In this document: one piece after another, positions 8,166 to 16,353 of the stretch
How the letters are laid out: each line of letters opens with the position of its first letter
Numbering within the stretch: the first letter of the stretch is position 1
NCBI GenBank assembly: GCA_027487515.1
Contig: JAIYDL010000019.1
Location: forward strand, 62,001-126,000
DNA from: Pseudomonadota bacterium
GTDB lineage: Bacteria > Bdellovibrionota > Bacteriovoracia > Bacteriovoracales > Bacteriovoracaceae
Direction: 5' to 3'
DNA: 64,000 nucleotides
The notes under the pieces: model-generated
What the model saw: only the letters and a program-made list of their open reading frames with translations
Told to the model about the DNA's origin: nothing
Database searches by the model: none
Made by a program: the position numbers and the translations under genes

Positions 8166-8473
8166 CTCCACCAACTGCCCTCGAAGAATGGTGTTCTGTC
8201 CAGGGCCCACCCCCCGCTTTCACACATGAACCACGAGTGTAGAGCCCTCCTTGAGGATGAGCTGTTGGTCTTTGTCTCCCAAGAAATGCTCCGAGCTGTG
8301 AGGTCAAGTGCTCAGGATCCTTGACTAATCTCGCATTCCACCACCAATCTCCTACGGCAGTTTAGGTCGTTTAGAAACCGAACAAATGCGGATTGAAACC
8401 CCTCCACTTTGCTCTGCTCTCCTCCCGCTCTACCATCGGGACAAGACCGTCACCCAGTGACAAAGGAGCGCTT
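8166..8473. other. Intergenic region, nothing recognised
   Basis: 308 bases between the small hypothetical gene and a membrane-protein gene. It ends with the AAAGGAG ribosome-binding site of the latter. TTGACT at 8321-8326 could be a -35 element, but no fitting -10 hexamer follows. Confidence 0.5.
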
Positions 8474-9319
8474 ATGGCCAACGTACAAAGCAACCGAGAC
8501 CACAGTCCCCTTGAGTTCGAGTCCAACAGGCATGCCCTGATAAGCTTCCGAGCGATCGCCGCTGGGCTTCTCATCGCCTTGTTCTCCATGATCGGCCTGG
8601 TCGGCCTGGGCCTCGCCTTCGGCGGCATCGGCCTTGATCAGGAGACGACCGCCCAGGCCGCTGGAATTTTCAGCGGAGTGTGGTTCCTTGTCTCCGTTTT
8701 GATTTCTCTCTTCGTCGGGAGTTATTTCGCGGCGAGGGTTTCGAAGTTTCGGACCGGCCGCGTGGGGTCCGTACAAGGGCTGGTGATCGCGGCGCTGTTC
8801 CTCGGGTTCTTTCTCTATGAAACTCTTTCCGTGATCGGTGTCGCCGGCTCTGCGGTCCAGGGCCTCGTCGGCAAATCCGGGAGTGCGCTCTCTCTTGGGA
8901 TTCGGACCGCGGCTGATTCAGAAGCGGTCAGGAGCACCATCACCAATTTCGCCGAAGACGCGTTGGGAGACCTGAGCCTCCGATCGGAACCTCAGGTGGT
9001 CGCCCAAGGCGTAGGGGCCCGGCTTCTGCGGGGGGAGACTGAAGGGGCCAAAAACTACCTCGCGCGGCAGGCGGGAATCACCCCCACTGATGCCGATGCC
9101 CGGATCGCCCAAGTTAGGGCCCAGGTGGATCGGTACATCGGGGACGCCAAGGAGGGAACTGCGACAGCACTTCGGTCGACGGGGTGGACCCTCTTTCTTC
9201 TCGTCGCCCTCGGAGCACTTGCCGCCGTCGGCGGTGGAGCGCTCGGATCGGTGGTCAATTTCCGCAAACCGCTGGTCCGAGAAGTGGACGATCACTACCC
9301 TCGGGGACAAACCGTCTAA
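8474..9319 (+). CDS. Integral membrane protein, PhnA-like/TIGR04086-like
   Basis: 281 residues. ATG 8474 follows AAAGGAGCGCTT; the frame continues upstream without a ribosome-binding site. Four hydrophobic segments: about 26-50 (Gly-rich), 64-87, 99-125 and 240-262. A soluble 110-residue loop between TM3 and TM4 contains the charged sequence QAGITPTDADARIAQVRAQVDRY. The layout (three N-terminal helices, a long loop, a C-terminal helix with GALAAVGGGALGS) is that of small membrane proteins often annotated PhnA-like. Function unknown. Confidence 0.75.
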   Translation: MANVQSNRDHSPLEFESNRHALISFRAIAAGLLIALFSMIGLVGLGLAFGGIGLDQETTAQAAGIFSGVWFLVSVLISLFVGSYFAARVSKFRTGRVGSVQGLVIAALFLGFFLYETLSVIGVAGSAVQGLVGKSGSALSLGIRTAADSEAVRSTITNFAEDALGDLSLRSEPQVVAQGVGARLLRGETEGAKNYLARQAGITPTDADARIAQVRAQVDRYIGDAKEGTATALRSTGWTLFLLVALGALAAVGGGALGSVVNFRKPLVREVDDHYPRGQTV

Positions 9320-9450
9320 ATCTCTCAACATGGCCGGAGCGAGGGGACCTCTTGCTGCGGCCATTTTACGTTCTACCGGTGACATTCTGGCCCCGGGTAA
9401 AATCCGAAATGTCAGTAGCTTTGAGCGTTCAATTGATCTATATCAAGCCG

Positions 9451-10359
9451 ATGATCATCCAACGAAAGAGTGCTATTTTTATTTTGTCCGCCTGCCTTCT
9501 TTGGGGCCTGGATCTGGTCATCCGTTATCCCGTCACACTCAAGATGGGATTCACGACCATCGTCTTCATCGAGAGTTTCTTCGGCCTTGTGCTCTTGTCT
9601 CCTTGGATCTTCAAGCACCGCCACGAGTTCCGCGCGCTCAAGCGGAGCGAGTGGTTGATCGCCGCCTTCGTCGGTGGGTTCGGCATGACGGTCGGAGGCT
9701 ACCTTCAGATCGTGTGCATCCAGAAGGCGACTCCCGGACTCTTCTCGTTTTTTCAAATCTTCCAGCCGCTCTTTGTGATCTTCGCGGCCTGGCTATTCTT
9801 GAAGGAGCGGGTCGATAACCTTTACTACTTCTGGGGAGTCTGGGTGATCTTGAGTGCGCTGATGATGTTCTCCGTGGATCTGACCCTGATGTATGATTCA
9901 GAGATCATTCCGCAGGATATCCTCATCGCCCTGACGACCATGCTCATCTGGGGCCTTTGCACCTTGCTCGCCAAGCGCTTCCTTTCCCAGCACTCCCCGA
10001 TGGTCCTCGTGTCCCTGCGGTGGGTTTTTGGCCTGGCCTTTTGTGTTGGACTCTTGGTCTACGAGGGAGGTGCTAATTTCGGAGACCTCTCCGAGGTGGG
10101 CATCTGGTGGCGATTTTTCTACATGATCGTCGGAGGAGTCGGGTCCATGGCGCTGTACTACTCGGGCCTTAAGAATGTGCTCGCGAGTAAGGCGACGTTG
10201 ATCGAAATCTCCTACGCAGCGTTTGGCATGATCTTCTCATCCATTTATACCTTCGAGGCCCTGAGCTTCCTGCAGACCTTAGGGGCCGGTTCATTCTTCG
10301 CCTTCATCACCCTGCTCCTGTCGAAGGACGAGTCAGCGATTCCCGCCGTAAGAACATAG
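9451..10359 (+). CDS. EamA/DMT-family transporter
   Basis: 302 residues with about ten predicted transmembrane helices arranged as two EamA repeats (drug/metabolite transporter superfamily). Helix-ending motifs typical of the family are visible, e.g. ATPGLFSFFQIFQPLFVI and LKERVDNLYY at the end of repeat 1. The substrate is unknown; relatives export metabolites or amino acids. I use ATG 9451; ATG 9409 would add 14 residues with no better ribosome-binding site. A TATATC 6 nt before ATG 9451 might again mean a leaderless start. Its 3' end overlaps the convergent ldcA gene by 27 nt. Confidence 0.85.
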   Translation: MIIQRKSAIFILSACLLWGLDLVIRYPVTLKMGFTTIVFIESFFGLVLLSPWIFKHRHEFRALKRSEWLIAAFVGGFGMTVGGYLQIVCIQKATPGLFSFFQIFQPLFVIFAAWLFLKERVDNLYYFWGVWVILSALMMFSVDLTLMYDSEIIPQDILIALTTMLIWGLCTLLAKRFLSQHSPMVLVSLRWVFGLAFCVGLLVYEGGANFGDLSEVGIWWRFFYMIVGGVGSMALYYSGLKNVLASKATLIEISYAAFGMIFSSIYTFEALSFLQTLGAGSFFAFITLLLSKDESAIPAVRT

Positions 10360-11268
10360 AAGTTTTCCGGTGCGCCCGAGGGTGAGGACACAAGGAGTAT
10401 TAAACGGGATCGGAAAGTTTATTTCCGGCCCGTGGCCCGCTGGGAGGCCCCGGAGGACAGGGTACGAGACCCGTTGGGCAAACCGTTCCAGCGCGACACT
10501 CACGAGCTCGCGTCCGTCTTTTTCATGACAATCCGTGAAGTCCCCGAAGACGAGGGCCTTGAGTCCCTGATCGATGATCCCTGCCTGGATGAGTTGCTCT
10601 AGCATCCGATCGACGCTGTAGCCTCGTTCGGCCACATCCTCGATGAACAGGATCTTGCCGCGAGCGCGCAGCTCCCACTTCGTGCCCAGGGAGGACTGGA
10701 GGATGCGCAGGTTCCCACCGGTGATGCTGCCTCGGATTTCTTTTCGAGCGCGAGCAGCGGCGTTCAGCGGCACGAGACCCCGGAAGGCGTGCTCCCTCTT
10801 TCTCCCGAAGATCAGGTCTGAAAGAAGCTTCCGATCTGGGGTAAGTGCCAAGTCCGGGGGCATCTGCCCAATCATCCGGCCATGGATCACGGGCCAGTTC
10901 CAGTGCTGGGTGAAGAACAAGTGAAGGGCCGTGATGTCGCTGAACCCGATGAAGAGCTTGGGCCGCGTCGGGGGTGTGAGGTCGAGGAGGTGGGGAATCA
11001 GTCGCATGCTCCCGTAGCCTCCTCGCAGGCACCAGATGGCGCTGGATTCAGAAGTGAGGGCGGCCTTTAAGTGCGAGAGCTGAACCTCTAAGGGAGCGGC
11101 GAAGAAGACGTCTGTTTTAATAATATCGGGTGGGACCCGGGGAACTAACCCCGACTCTCGAAGCCACCGGACACCCGCCTCAAGCTTATCGACCGGAGCG
11201 TGGGAGGCCGGTGCGATGACCTCGACCATGTCCCCGGCTTGCAGCAGTGACCATGATTTCTTTCTCAT
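10333..11268 (-). CDS. ldcA: LD-carboxypeptidase, peptidase S66 (LdcA)
   Basis: 311 residues, normal for cytoplasmic murein-tetrapeptide LD-carboxypeptidases, which remove the terminal D-Ala from L-Ala-gamma-D-Glu-mDAP-D-Ala during peptidoglycan recycling. The serine nucleophile is S110 (FIGFSDIT); the acid and base are E210 (LFIEDVAERGYS) and H279 (GLPAGHG), giving the Ser-Glu-His triad of family S66. Other family motifs include LRGGYGS and ITGGNL. There is no signal peptide. It lies 14 nt after the 722-residue exported protein gene but has its own promoter-like TTGAGA-18-TAGAAT ending 7 nt before the ATG. Confidence 0.92.
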   Translation of the reverse strand: MRKKSWSLLQAGDMVEVIAPASHAPVDKLEAGVRWLRESGLVPRVPPDIIKTDVFFAAPLEVQLSHLKAALTSESSAIWCLRGGYGSMRLIPHLLDLTPPTRPKLFIGFSDITALHLFFTQHWNWPVIHGRMIGQMPPDLALTPDRKLLSDLIFGRKREHAFRGLVPLNAAARARKEIRGSITGGNLRILQSSLGTKWELRARGKILFIEDVAERGYSVDRMLEQLIQAGIIDQGLKALVFGDFTDCHEKDGRELVSVALERFAQRVSYPVLRGLPAGHGPEINFPIPFNTPCVLTLGRTGKLLCSYGGNR

Positions 11269-11275
11269 GGTCTCT

Positions 11276-11305
11276 ATTCTACCTATTTCACTCCCCAGGT
11301 CTCAA
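11276..11305 (-). promoter_or_regulatory. Candidate promoter for leaderless ldcA mRNA
   Basis: Minus strand TTGAGA (11300-11305), 18-nt spacer, TAGAAT (11276-11281), then 7 nt to the ldcA ATG. It overlaps the end of the upstream coding sequence. The short AGAGA before the ATG could also act as a weak ribosome-binding site. Confidence 0.45.
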
Positions 11306-13451
11306 AAATTTTACTGCGGCGGAAGAAATCTCGGTACTCACAGGCACGGGCGTTCATGTCGAGGGTGAAAGTCTCCGGTTTAATCGTGAGGGACTCTGGG
11401 CCCCCGGAGATCACGGCCCCGAGTTTTAGGCCCTGGCACAGGCGCGGGTCCACGAACCGATCAAGCTCCGGGACTGCCAGCAAGAGGAAGCAGAGCTCGG
11501 TCCGGGCGTAGCGCTTGGAGCGAGCAATCGTTCCGGTGCTGGCCTGCTCTTCGCGGACGAGCTTCGCCAGGATCCGGTTCACGTTGTCTCCGAAGGTGTC
11601 CATGAAGGCGTTGAGGTTCGAGAGGGTCACCGGTTGCGCCCGGTTGATATCGGCCCGGATGAGGGCCAGGTTATCGGTTCCGCTCATCTTGGAGATGGTC
11701 TCCGTGAAGCGCTCGGCGGCCAGGAGCTGGGCCACGAGCACCTGATCTTCTTGAGGGCTCGTCTCAAGGAGCTCGAGGAGGGCCAGGCGAATCATCATGT
11801 CGAGCCGGGCTTCGATGACGACGGTCCCGTACCGGAGCTGGGCGATCTCGTAGATCCGCTCAACACTGGCGATGTTGCCGTCGCGGTCGAGGACAGCGTC
11901 CTGCATGACCGCGTCTTGGGTGACTTTGTAGATTTCGTTGAGCTTTTCAAGGGTGTTGGCGTAGAGCTTCTGGAACGCGACGTCTCGCTCCCGTGGTGGG
12001 TGTTTTTCCAGGAAGTCGATGATCCGCTTGAGGCCATCCATCGGGGAGATTTTCCAGCGGTTGCCGGAGCGGTCATAGGCACTCGAGAGCGTCTGGAGCG
12101 CGTCGGGTTGAAGCACCTGCGTGAGTTCCTGGTTCACCCGGTTGCGCGCCCGTTGAATCAGTTCGATGTAGCGCGTCTTGATCGTATCGAGGGTCGGATT
12201 AAATCCATCGGGTTTTCTCCACGCATCGAGCGCAAAGTATTCCCCCCGTTCGTTCCGGATGCTCGCGTCGTCGGCGAGGCCCAGGAAAAAAAACGGCGTG
12301 TAGCCGAAGGAGATCACGTCATAGAACGGATTTCGAAACGGCGTATCTGTCGCGGGCGTGATCGCCCGGATCACCGAGCGAAGAAACGCCCAGCGCTCGT
12401 CGAGGTTCGTGTAGGCATTGTAGATCTTCCGATTTTCTTCGATGAACCCAAGGCCATAGGCTTCCTGCGCACGAACGAAGGTCTCACGACGGAAGACCGC
12501 CGTTTGCCGTTCAGCGTCCGCGGTCGTCGTGGGGGTGACACCGCTACGGATCTTATTCAGCCACTCGAGGAGCACCGGAGCTTCTCGGTCGTTGAGTCGG
12601 ATCGCCACACCAAGGCCCGAGTTGAGGCTCGGGTGCTGACGCTGCTCGGCCTTGAAGAGGAGGAAGGACTCGGCATCCCGCATCTGGCACCAGCGCTCGG
12701 CCATGGTCTCGAGGGCGCACTTGTAGCCCTCTACCGCAATGGAATTGTCGGCGATCTTTCGGATGGCGCGAGCGCTGTAAGCGTTCCGAACTCCTTCGAC
12801 GGTGGCCCCGAGGAAAGAGGCCCCGGCAGTGAGCCCCAGGCCTATCGCCGGATTCACGGCCGCGGTGGCACTTCCAACGGCCGCCACAATCGAGGTCGCG
12901 GTGTTGAGAAGGGTGGGATTTTTTTGCAGGCAGCGCTGGTTCCCAGAGACCTGGGAGAAGGTTGAGTTCGCCAGCTGAACCACACTGATTAGGGCCTCGG
13001 CCTTACTGGGTCCGGCGAGCTCCGACTGAGCACGGTCTCGCGCCACGAGGCCCGCGCGGAGGACTTGGAGCTCCCGGAGGTTCGCGTTCACGGTGCGCAG
13101 GTCACTTGGATCCGTGGTTCCGGAGAGCTGGATCAGGAGTTCCTGTTCCTGGGCTTCGTATTCAGCAAGTTTCACCTGCGTGTCGTTGACTCTTTCGATG
13201 TTGGCGAGCTGTTGGTTCAAGAGACTGAGCTGGGCCATCGCCCCCGCAACGCTCTTACAGTCCGGGTCATTGGAGATTCCGCGCAGGGCCTCGATGAGCG
13301 CCGTGGAATCCGCGAGGGCCGAGCGTGTCCATTCTCCCTGGGTTCGACAGTTGGCCGAAAAGTAGCTCAGGAGTTGCTGCCCGGGGATGTCTTCTGCGAG
13401 GGCAGAAGTTGACATCAAAGTGATGATCACGGTCAAAAATATTTTTTTCAT
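11283..13451 (-). CDS. Large exported protein of unknown function
   Basis: 722 residues. A clear Sec signal peptide (MKKIFLTVIITLMSTSALA) is followed by a Cys-containing N-terminal part, a Leu/Gln/Glu-rich likely coiled coil (about 72-140), and a small-residue hydrophobic stretch at about 183-220 (VAAVGSATAAVNPAIGLGL) that could be one or two membrane-inserting helices. The remaining 500 residues are mostly helical and charged. Seven or more Cys residues suggest disulphides in the periplasm. I do not recognise a family. It is divergent from the TonB receptor gene and immediately upstream of ldcA. Confidence 0.75.
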   Translation of the reverse strand: MKKIFLTVIITLMSTSALAEDIPGQQLLSYFSANCRTQGEWTRSALADSTALIEALRGISNDPDCKSVAGAMAQLSLLNQQLANIERVNDTQVKLAEYEAQEQELLIQLSGTTDPSDLRTVNANLRELQVLRAGLVARDRAQSELAGPSKAEALISVVQLANSTFSQVSGNQRCLQKNPTLLNTATSIVAAVGSATAAVNPAIGLGLTAGASFLGATVEGVRNAYSARAIRKIADNSIAVEGYKCALETMAERWCQMRDAESFLLFKAEQRQHPSLNSGLGVAIRLNDREAPVLLEWLNKIRSGVTPTTTADAERQTAVFRRETFVRAQEAYGLGFIEENRKIYNAYTNLDERWAFLRSVIRAITPATDTPFRNPFYDVISFGYTPFFFLGLADDASIRNERGEYFALDAWRKPDGFNPTLDTIKTRYIELIQRARNRVNQELTQVLQPDALQTLSSAYDRSGNRWKISPMDGLKRIIDFLEKHPPRERDVAFQKLYANTLEKLNEIYKVTQDAVMQDAVLDRDGNIASVERIYEIAQLRYGTVVIEARLDMMIRLALLELLETSPQEDQVLVAQLLAAERFTETISKMSGTDNLALIRADINRAQPVTLSNLNAFMDTFGDNVNRILAKLVREEQASTGTIARSKRYARTELCFLLLAVPELDRFVDPRLCQGLKLGAVISGGPESLTIKPETFTLDMNARACEYRDFFRRSKIFETWGVK

Positions 13452-13806
13452 GCGGTGCTCTTTAGCAAACGTTCTTCAGATAAGGAAAAGGAAAAATGGC
13501 GAGTGGTGTCGTTAGCTTTGGCTGCTCCGCACTAAAAGCAATCCTTCCGCTACAACTCTCTACTCGAAAACCTTCCTCTGTTTCATGGCGGGCCACTGAT
13601 TTCAAGTGCTCAAAGACCATCCCCGTCCTGAGAGTCCTGCCCCACTTGGGCCCGGCCCTCCCTTGGGTAAAACGGCTTCAGTTTGAAATTTTTCCTCGGC
13701 GGCGAGATATCTCTTTTCAAAAAAGATTCCCTGGCCCGCACTTTATCTTTACAAGCGGGGTGGTTTCTTAAACAATAACTGCAAATCACTTGCAGTTAAG
13801 GCATTT
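13452..13806. other. Divergent intergenic region upstream of TonB receptor
   Basis: 355 bases between the exported 722-residue protein and the TonB receptor. No gene is convincing. Its one clear feature is the operator palindrome at 13776-13798 next to the receptor start. Confidence 0.6.
13776..13798 (+). promoter_or_regulatory. Perfect 9-5-9 operator palindrome (putative Zur/Fur box)
   Basis: TAACTGCAA (13776-13784), ATCAC spacer, TTGCAGTTA (13790-13798): both 9-base arms match perfectly. It ends 8 nt before the TonB receptor ATG and touches the AAGG ribosome-binding site, so a bound repressor would block expression. The gene that converges on the receptor encodes a Fur/Zur-family regulator, the natural candidate to bind here. 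The length and symmetry suit the Fur family; the bases are not the enterobacterial Fur or Zur consensus. Confidence 0.7.
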
Positions 13807-15780
13807 ATGAAAAAACTCATCTCCCTCTCTGTTCTTGTCTCAACGTCTCTCCTGGCCCATGAAGAGAAGCTCCAGGAAGTCGAAGTGATCGAACGGGAAG
13901 AAACCCAAGGGCTCGTTGATTTTGTCCCGAGTGTGACGAAGCTCAAAGGAGCGGAACTCCTGAAGAAGCGCCAGACCAGCATCGGCGATATGCTCGGGTC
14001 TGAGGCCGGAGTCCAGAGCACAAATTTTGGGCCCAACTCCTCAAGGCCGGTCATCCGCGGCTTAGACGGAGATCGGATCCGCGTGCTCCAGAACGCCCTC
14101 GGGACGTTGGATGCCTCGACCCAAAGTCTAGACCATGCGATTCCGGTGGATACGTTAACCATCGATCAAGTCGAAATCGTCCGAGGCCCGATGAGCCTTC
14201 TGTACGGATCATCCGCTGTCGGGGGAGTCGTGAACCTTGTCACGAACCGGATCCACTACGAGTATGAAGAGGGCTTCTTCTCGAAGGTTCTGACTCAAGG
14301 GGAGAGTGTGAATAATGGGATGAGCACCGCGGCCCATCTGAACTACGGTGCCAACAAGTGGATGTTCCACGTCGATGGTTCGACTCGGAACCTCGGCAAC
14401 GTCGAGATCCCTGGGAGCGCACGAACCGCCAGGGCCCGGCGCGAAGATCCGCAAGGGGACGATGCCAAAGACAAGCTCCCGAATAGCTTTAACCGGCAAG
14501 ATAACCTGGCGACCGGAGTGTCCCGGATCTTTGACCGTGGGCACGTAGGAGTGTCCTATAACCACTTCAACACACTCTACGGCTCCGTGGCCGATCCGGA
14601 CGTCAAAATCGACATGACTCAAAACCGGTTCGAGCTCCACAGCGAATACCGGCCTCTGAGCGGGCCCGTTCGGAAGTGGAAGCTCAAGTCGGCGCAGTCT
14701 GATTACTTCCACAACGAGCTCCACCAAGGTCACATCGAGACTCGTTTTAAAAATCGCGGCAACGAGACCCGGCTGGAGGGTCTCAATAAAACCGGTGACT
14801 GGAACGGCGTCACGGGACTTCAATCGCAGCTCTACTCTTTTAGCGCGAAAGGGGAGGAAGCCTTCCTACCGTCCTCCGATACCCAGAAGCTCGCTCTGTT
14901 CACCTTCCAGCAGTACTCGTTCGGAAAGCACGCACTTCGCTTGGGAGGTCGCATCGAAGACCAGCAGGTCCGAAAAACGGGGTCGACCACCTTCGGGGCC
15001 GGGGATGAGAAAGGCTACCTCGGTTACAACGCCTCCGTCGGACACTGCTTTGACTTCTCCAAGAAGAATACCTTGGAGAGTAGCCTCTCCTACACCGAAC
15101 GGGCGCCGACGTTTCAGGAGCTCTACTCCGACGGGGCGCACATTGCGACCGGGACCTTTGAGATCGGGGACTCGAGCCTGACGAAAGAGAAGGCCACGGC
15201 CTTCGAAGTGACCTTCAAAAATACCTCCGACGCCCACCAGTTCACCGGAAGCCTCTACACCCAGGTCTTTAAGGACTACATCGCCATGACTCCCACGGGG
15301 AATCAGAACTCCGGGTTCGATGAGTTTAACTACGAACAGGTCGATGCGCTCTTCTACGGGCTCGACCTCGATGCGCGGAACCAGATCTCTCACGGTGCCG
15401 GCGGATCACTCTGGCTCATCAACCGCTTCGACTGGGTCCGCGCGAAGAACACCGATGCCGGAACGGATCTCCCGCGCATCTCTCCTCCGAGGTTTACGGC
15501 GGGGGTTGAGTACGTCACCGATGAGTGGTCTGCGGACGTCGAATCGATGTACGTGGCCCACCAGACGAAAACCGCACCGGGGGAGTCGCGGACCGACGAC
15601 TTCATCATGACAAACATCGGCACTTCCTACCGCGTCGTTGGAAACGTCTCGTCCCTGGATCTCTTCGTCCGAGTCAGGAACGTCTTCGATGTGGAGGCCC
15701 GGAGTCACGTTTCAACGCTCAAAGAGATTGCACCCCTGGCCGGTCGAAACTTCATCGTCGGGGCCCAGATTCAGCTCTAG
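13807..15780 (+). CDS. TonB-dependent outer-membrane receptor, ZnuD-like
   Basis: 657 residues with signal peptide (MKKLISLSVLVSTSLLA). The N-terminal plug domain has the ZnuD-type signature RPVIRGLDGDRIRVLQN, LDASTQSLDHAIPVD, then VEIVRGPMSLLYGSSAVGGV. The rest is a beta-barrel with alternating aromatic strands, ending in FIVGAQIQL, where the penultimate residues fit an outer-membrane C-terminus. ZnuD-like receptors import zinc (or haem) using TonB energy. The operator palindrome at its start and the neighbouring Fur/Zur gene support metal-responsive repression. I see no His-rich loop, so zinc as substrate is inferred from similarity and context. Confidence 0.88.
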   Translation: MKKLISLSVLVSTSLLAHEEKLQEVEVIEREETQGLVDFVPSVTKLKGAELLKKRQTSIGDMLGSEAGVQSTNFGPNSSRPVIRGLDGDRIRVLQNALGTLDASTQSLDHAIPVDTLTIDQVEIVRGPMSLLYGSSAVGGVVNLVTNRIHYEYEEGFFSKVLTQGESVNNGMSTAAHLNYGANKWMFHVDGSTRNLGNVEIPGSARTARARREDPQGDDAKDKLPNSFNRQDNLATGVSRIFDRGHVGVSYNHFNTLYGSVADPDVKIDMTQNRFELHSEYRPLSGPVRKWKLKSAQSDYFHNELHQGHIETRFKNRGNETRLEGLNKTGDWNGVTGLQSQLYSFSAKGEEAFLPSSDTQKLALFTFQQYSFGKHALRLGGRIEDQQVRKTGSTTFGAGDEKGYLGYNASVGHCFDFSKKNTLESSLSYTERAPTFQELYSDGAHIATGTFEIGDSSLTKEKATAFEVTFKNTSDAHQFTGSLYTQVFKDYIAMTPTGNQNSGFDEFNYEQVDALFYGLDLDARNQISHGAGGSLWLINRFDWVRAKNTDAGTDLPRISPPRFTAGVEYVTDEWSADVESMYVAHQTKTAPGESRTDDFIMTNIGTSYRVVGNVSSLDLFVRVRNVFDVEARSHVSTLKEIAPLAGRNFIVGAQIQL

Positions 15781-15789
15781 GCTTCTCGG

Positions 15790-16236
15790 CTAGGGCCCAC
15801 ACTTGGCGCACAGACCGGTGAACTCGAGGCGGTGCTCGGTGTCCGAGAATCCCATGCGGGCGACGGCCTCTTCGAAGACTCGCAGGTCGCAGTCCTCGAT
15901 GTTCCGGATGTCTCCGCAGCTTCGGCACCGGACGTGGTGGTGATGGTGGGATGCCGGAGCGGCATGAATGAGTTCATAGCGGGCGAAGGCCTCGTCGAGG
16001 TTGAGCTCCCGGATGAGATTTTTTTCTTTAAACTGGGTGATGGTTCGAAAGACCGTCGAAACGTCACAGGCGTGAACCAAGAGGTCGTGGATTTCATGAA
16101 CGGAGAGCGGCCGATTGGTCCGAGAGATGGCACAGAGGATTTCGATCTTCCCCTTGGTCTTATTGATTCCGTTCTTCTCCAGAATCTCCCGCGCCGCAGG
16201 TTCGGTGAGTGGTGAGTGGCAGCAAGGTTTTCCCAT
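15790..16236 (-). CDS. Fur-family metalloregulator, probably Zur
   Basis: 148 residues. ATG 16236 follows AAGGCCC; the frame upstream has no ribosome-binding site. A winged-helix DNA-binding N-terminal half (LSVHEIHDLLVHACDVSTVFRTITQF, aligned with the Fur YRTL recognition helix) precedes a metal-binding half: HHHHHV, then CRSC and a C-terminal CAKC that form a structural Cys4 zinc site. The HHHHHVRCRSC block replaces the HHxHxxC segment of Fur/Zur proteins. The N-terminus also has CCHS. It converges on the ZnuD-like receptor gene (9 nt between stops), so zinc-responsive repression of that receptor is the best hypothesis. Fur or PerR-like roles cannot be excluded. Confidence 0.88.
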   Translation of the reverse strand: MGKPCCHSPLTEPAAREILEKNGINKTKGKIEILCAISRTNRPLSVHEIHDLLVHACDVSTVFRTITQFKEKNLIRELNLDEAFARYELIHAAPASHHHHHVRCRSCGDIRNIEDCDLRVFEEAVARMGFSDTEHRLEFTGLCAKCGP

Positions 16237-16296
16237 GGGCCTTAAGCTATCACTTTTGGTTCGAATAATCTTTCGCAAAGGATCACCTTGAAGGAG

Positions 16297-16336
16297 AAAA
16301 ACTTGCCGCCAACGTGAAGGTCCCATCGGCGGCAGG
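16297..16336 (-). terminator. Probable intrinsic terminator after the zinc-protease gene
   Basis: On the minus strand CCTGCCGCC and GGCGGCAAG pair (one mismatch) around a 17-nt loop and are followed by TTTTT. It lies 18 nt after the stop codon at 16354. Confidence 0.5.
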
Positions 16337-16353
16337 TTCGGGGGGTGTTAAGA

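Noticed and set aside
11634-12965. 443-codon plus-strand frame opposite the 722-residue exported protein
   Set aside because: The minus-strand frame is longer, has a signal peptide and a sensible composition; the plus frame has no start signal.
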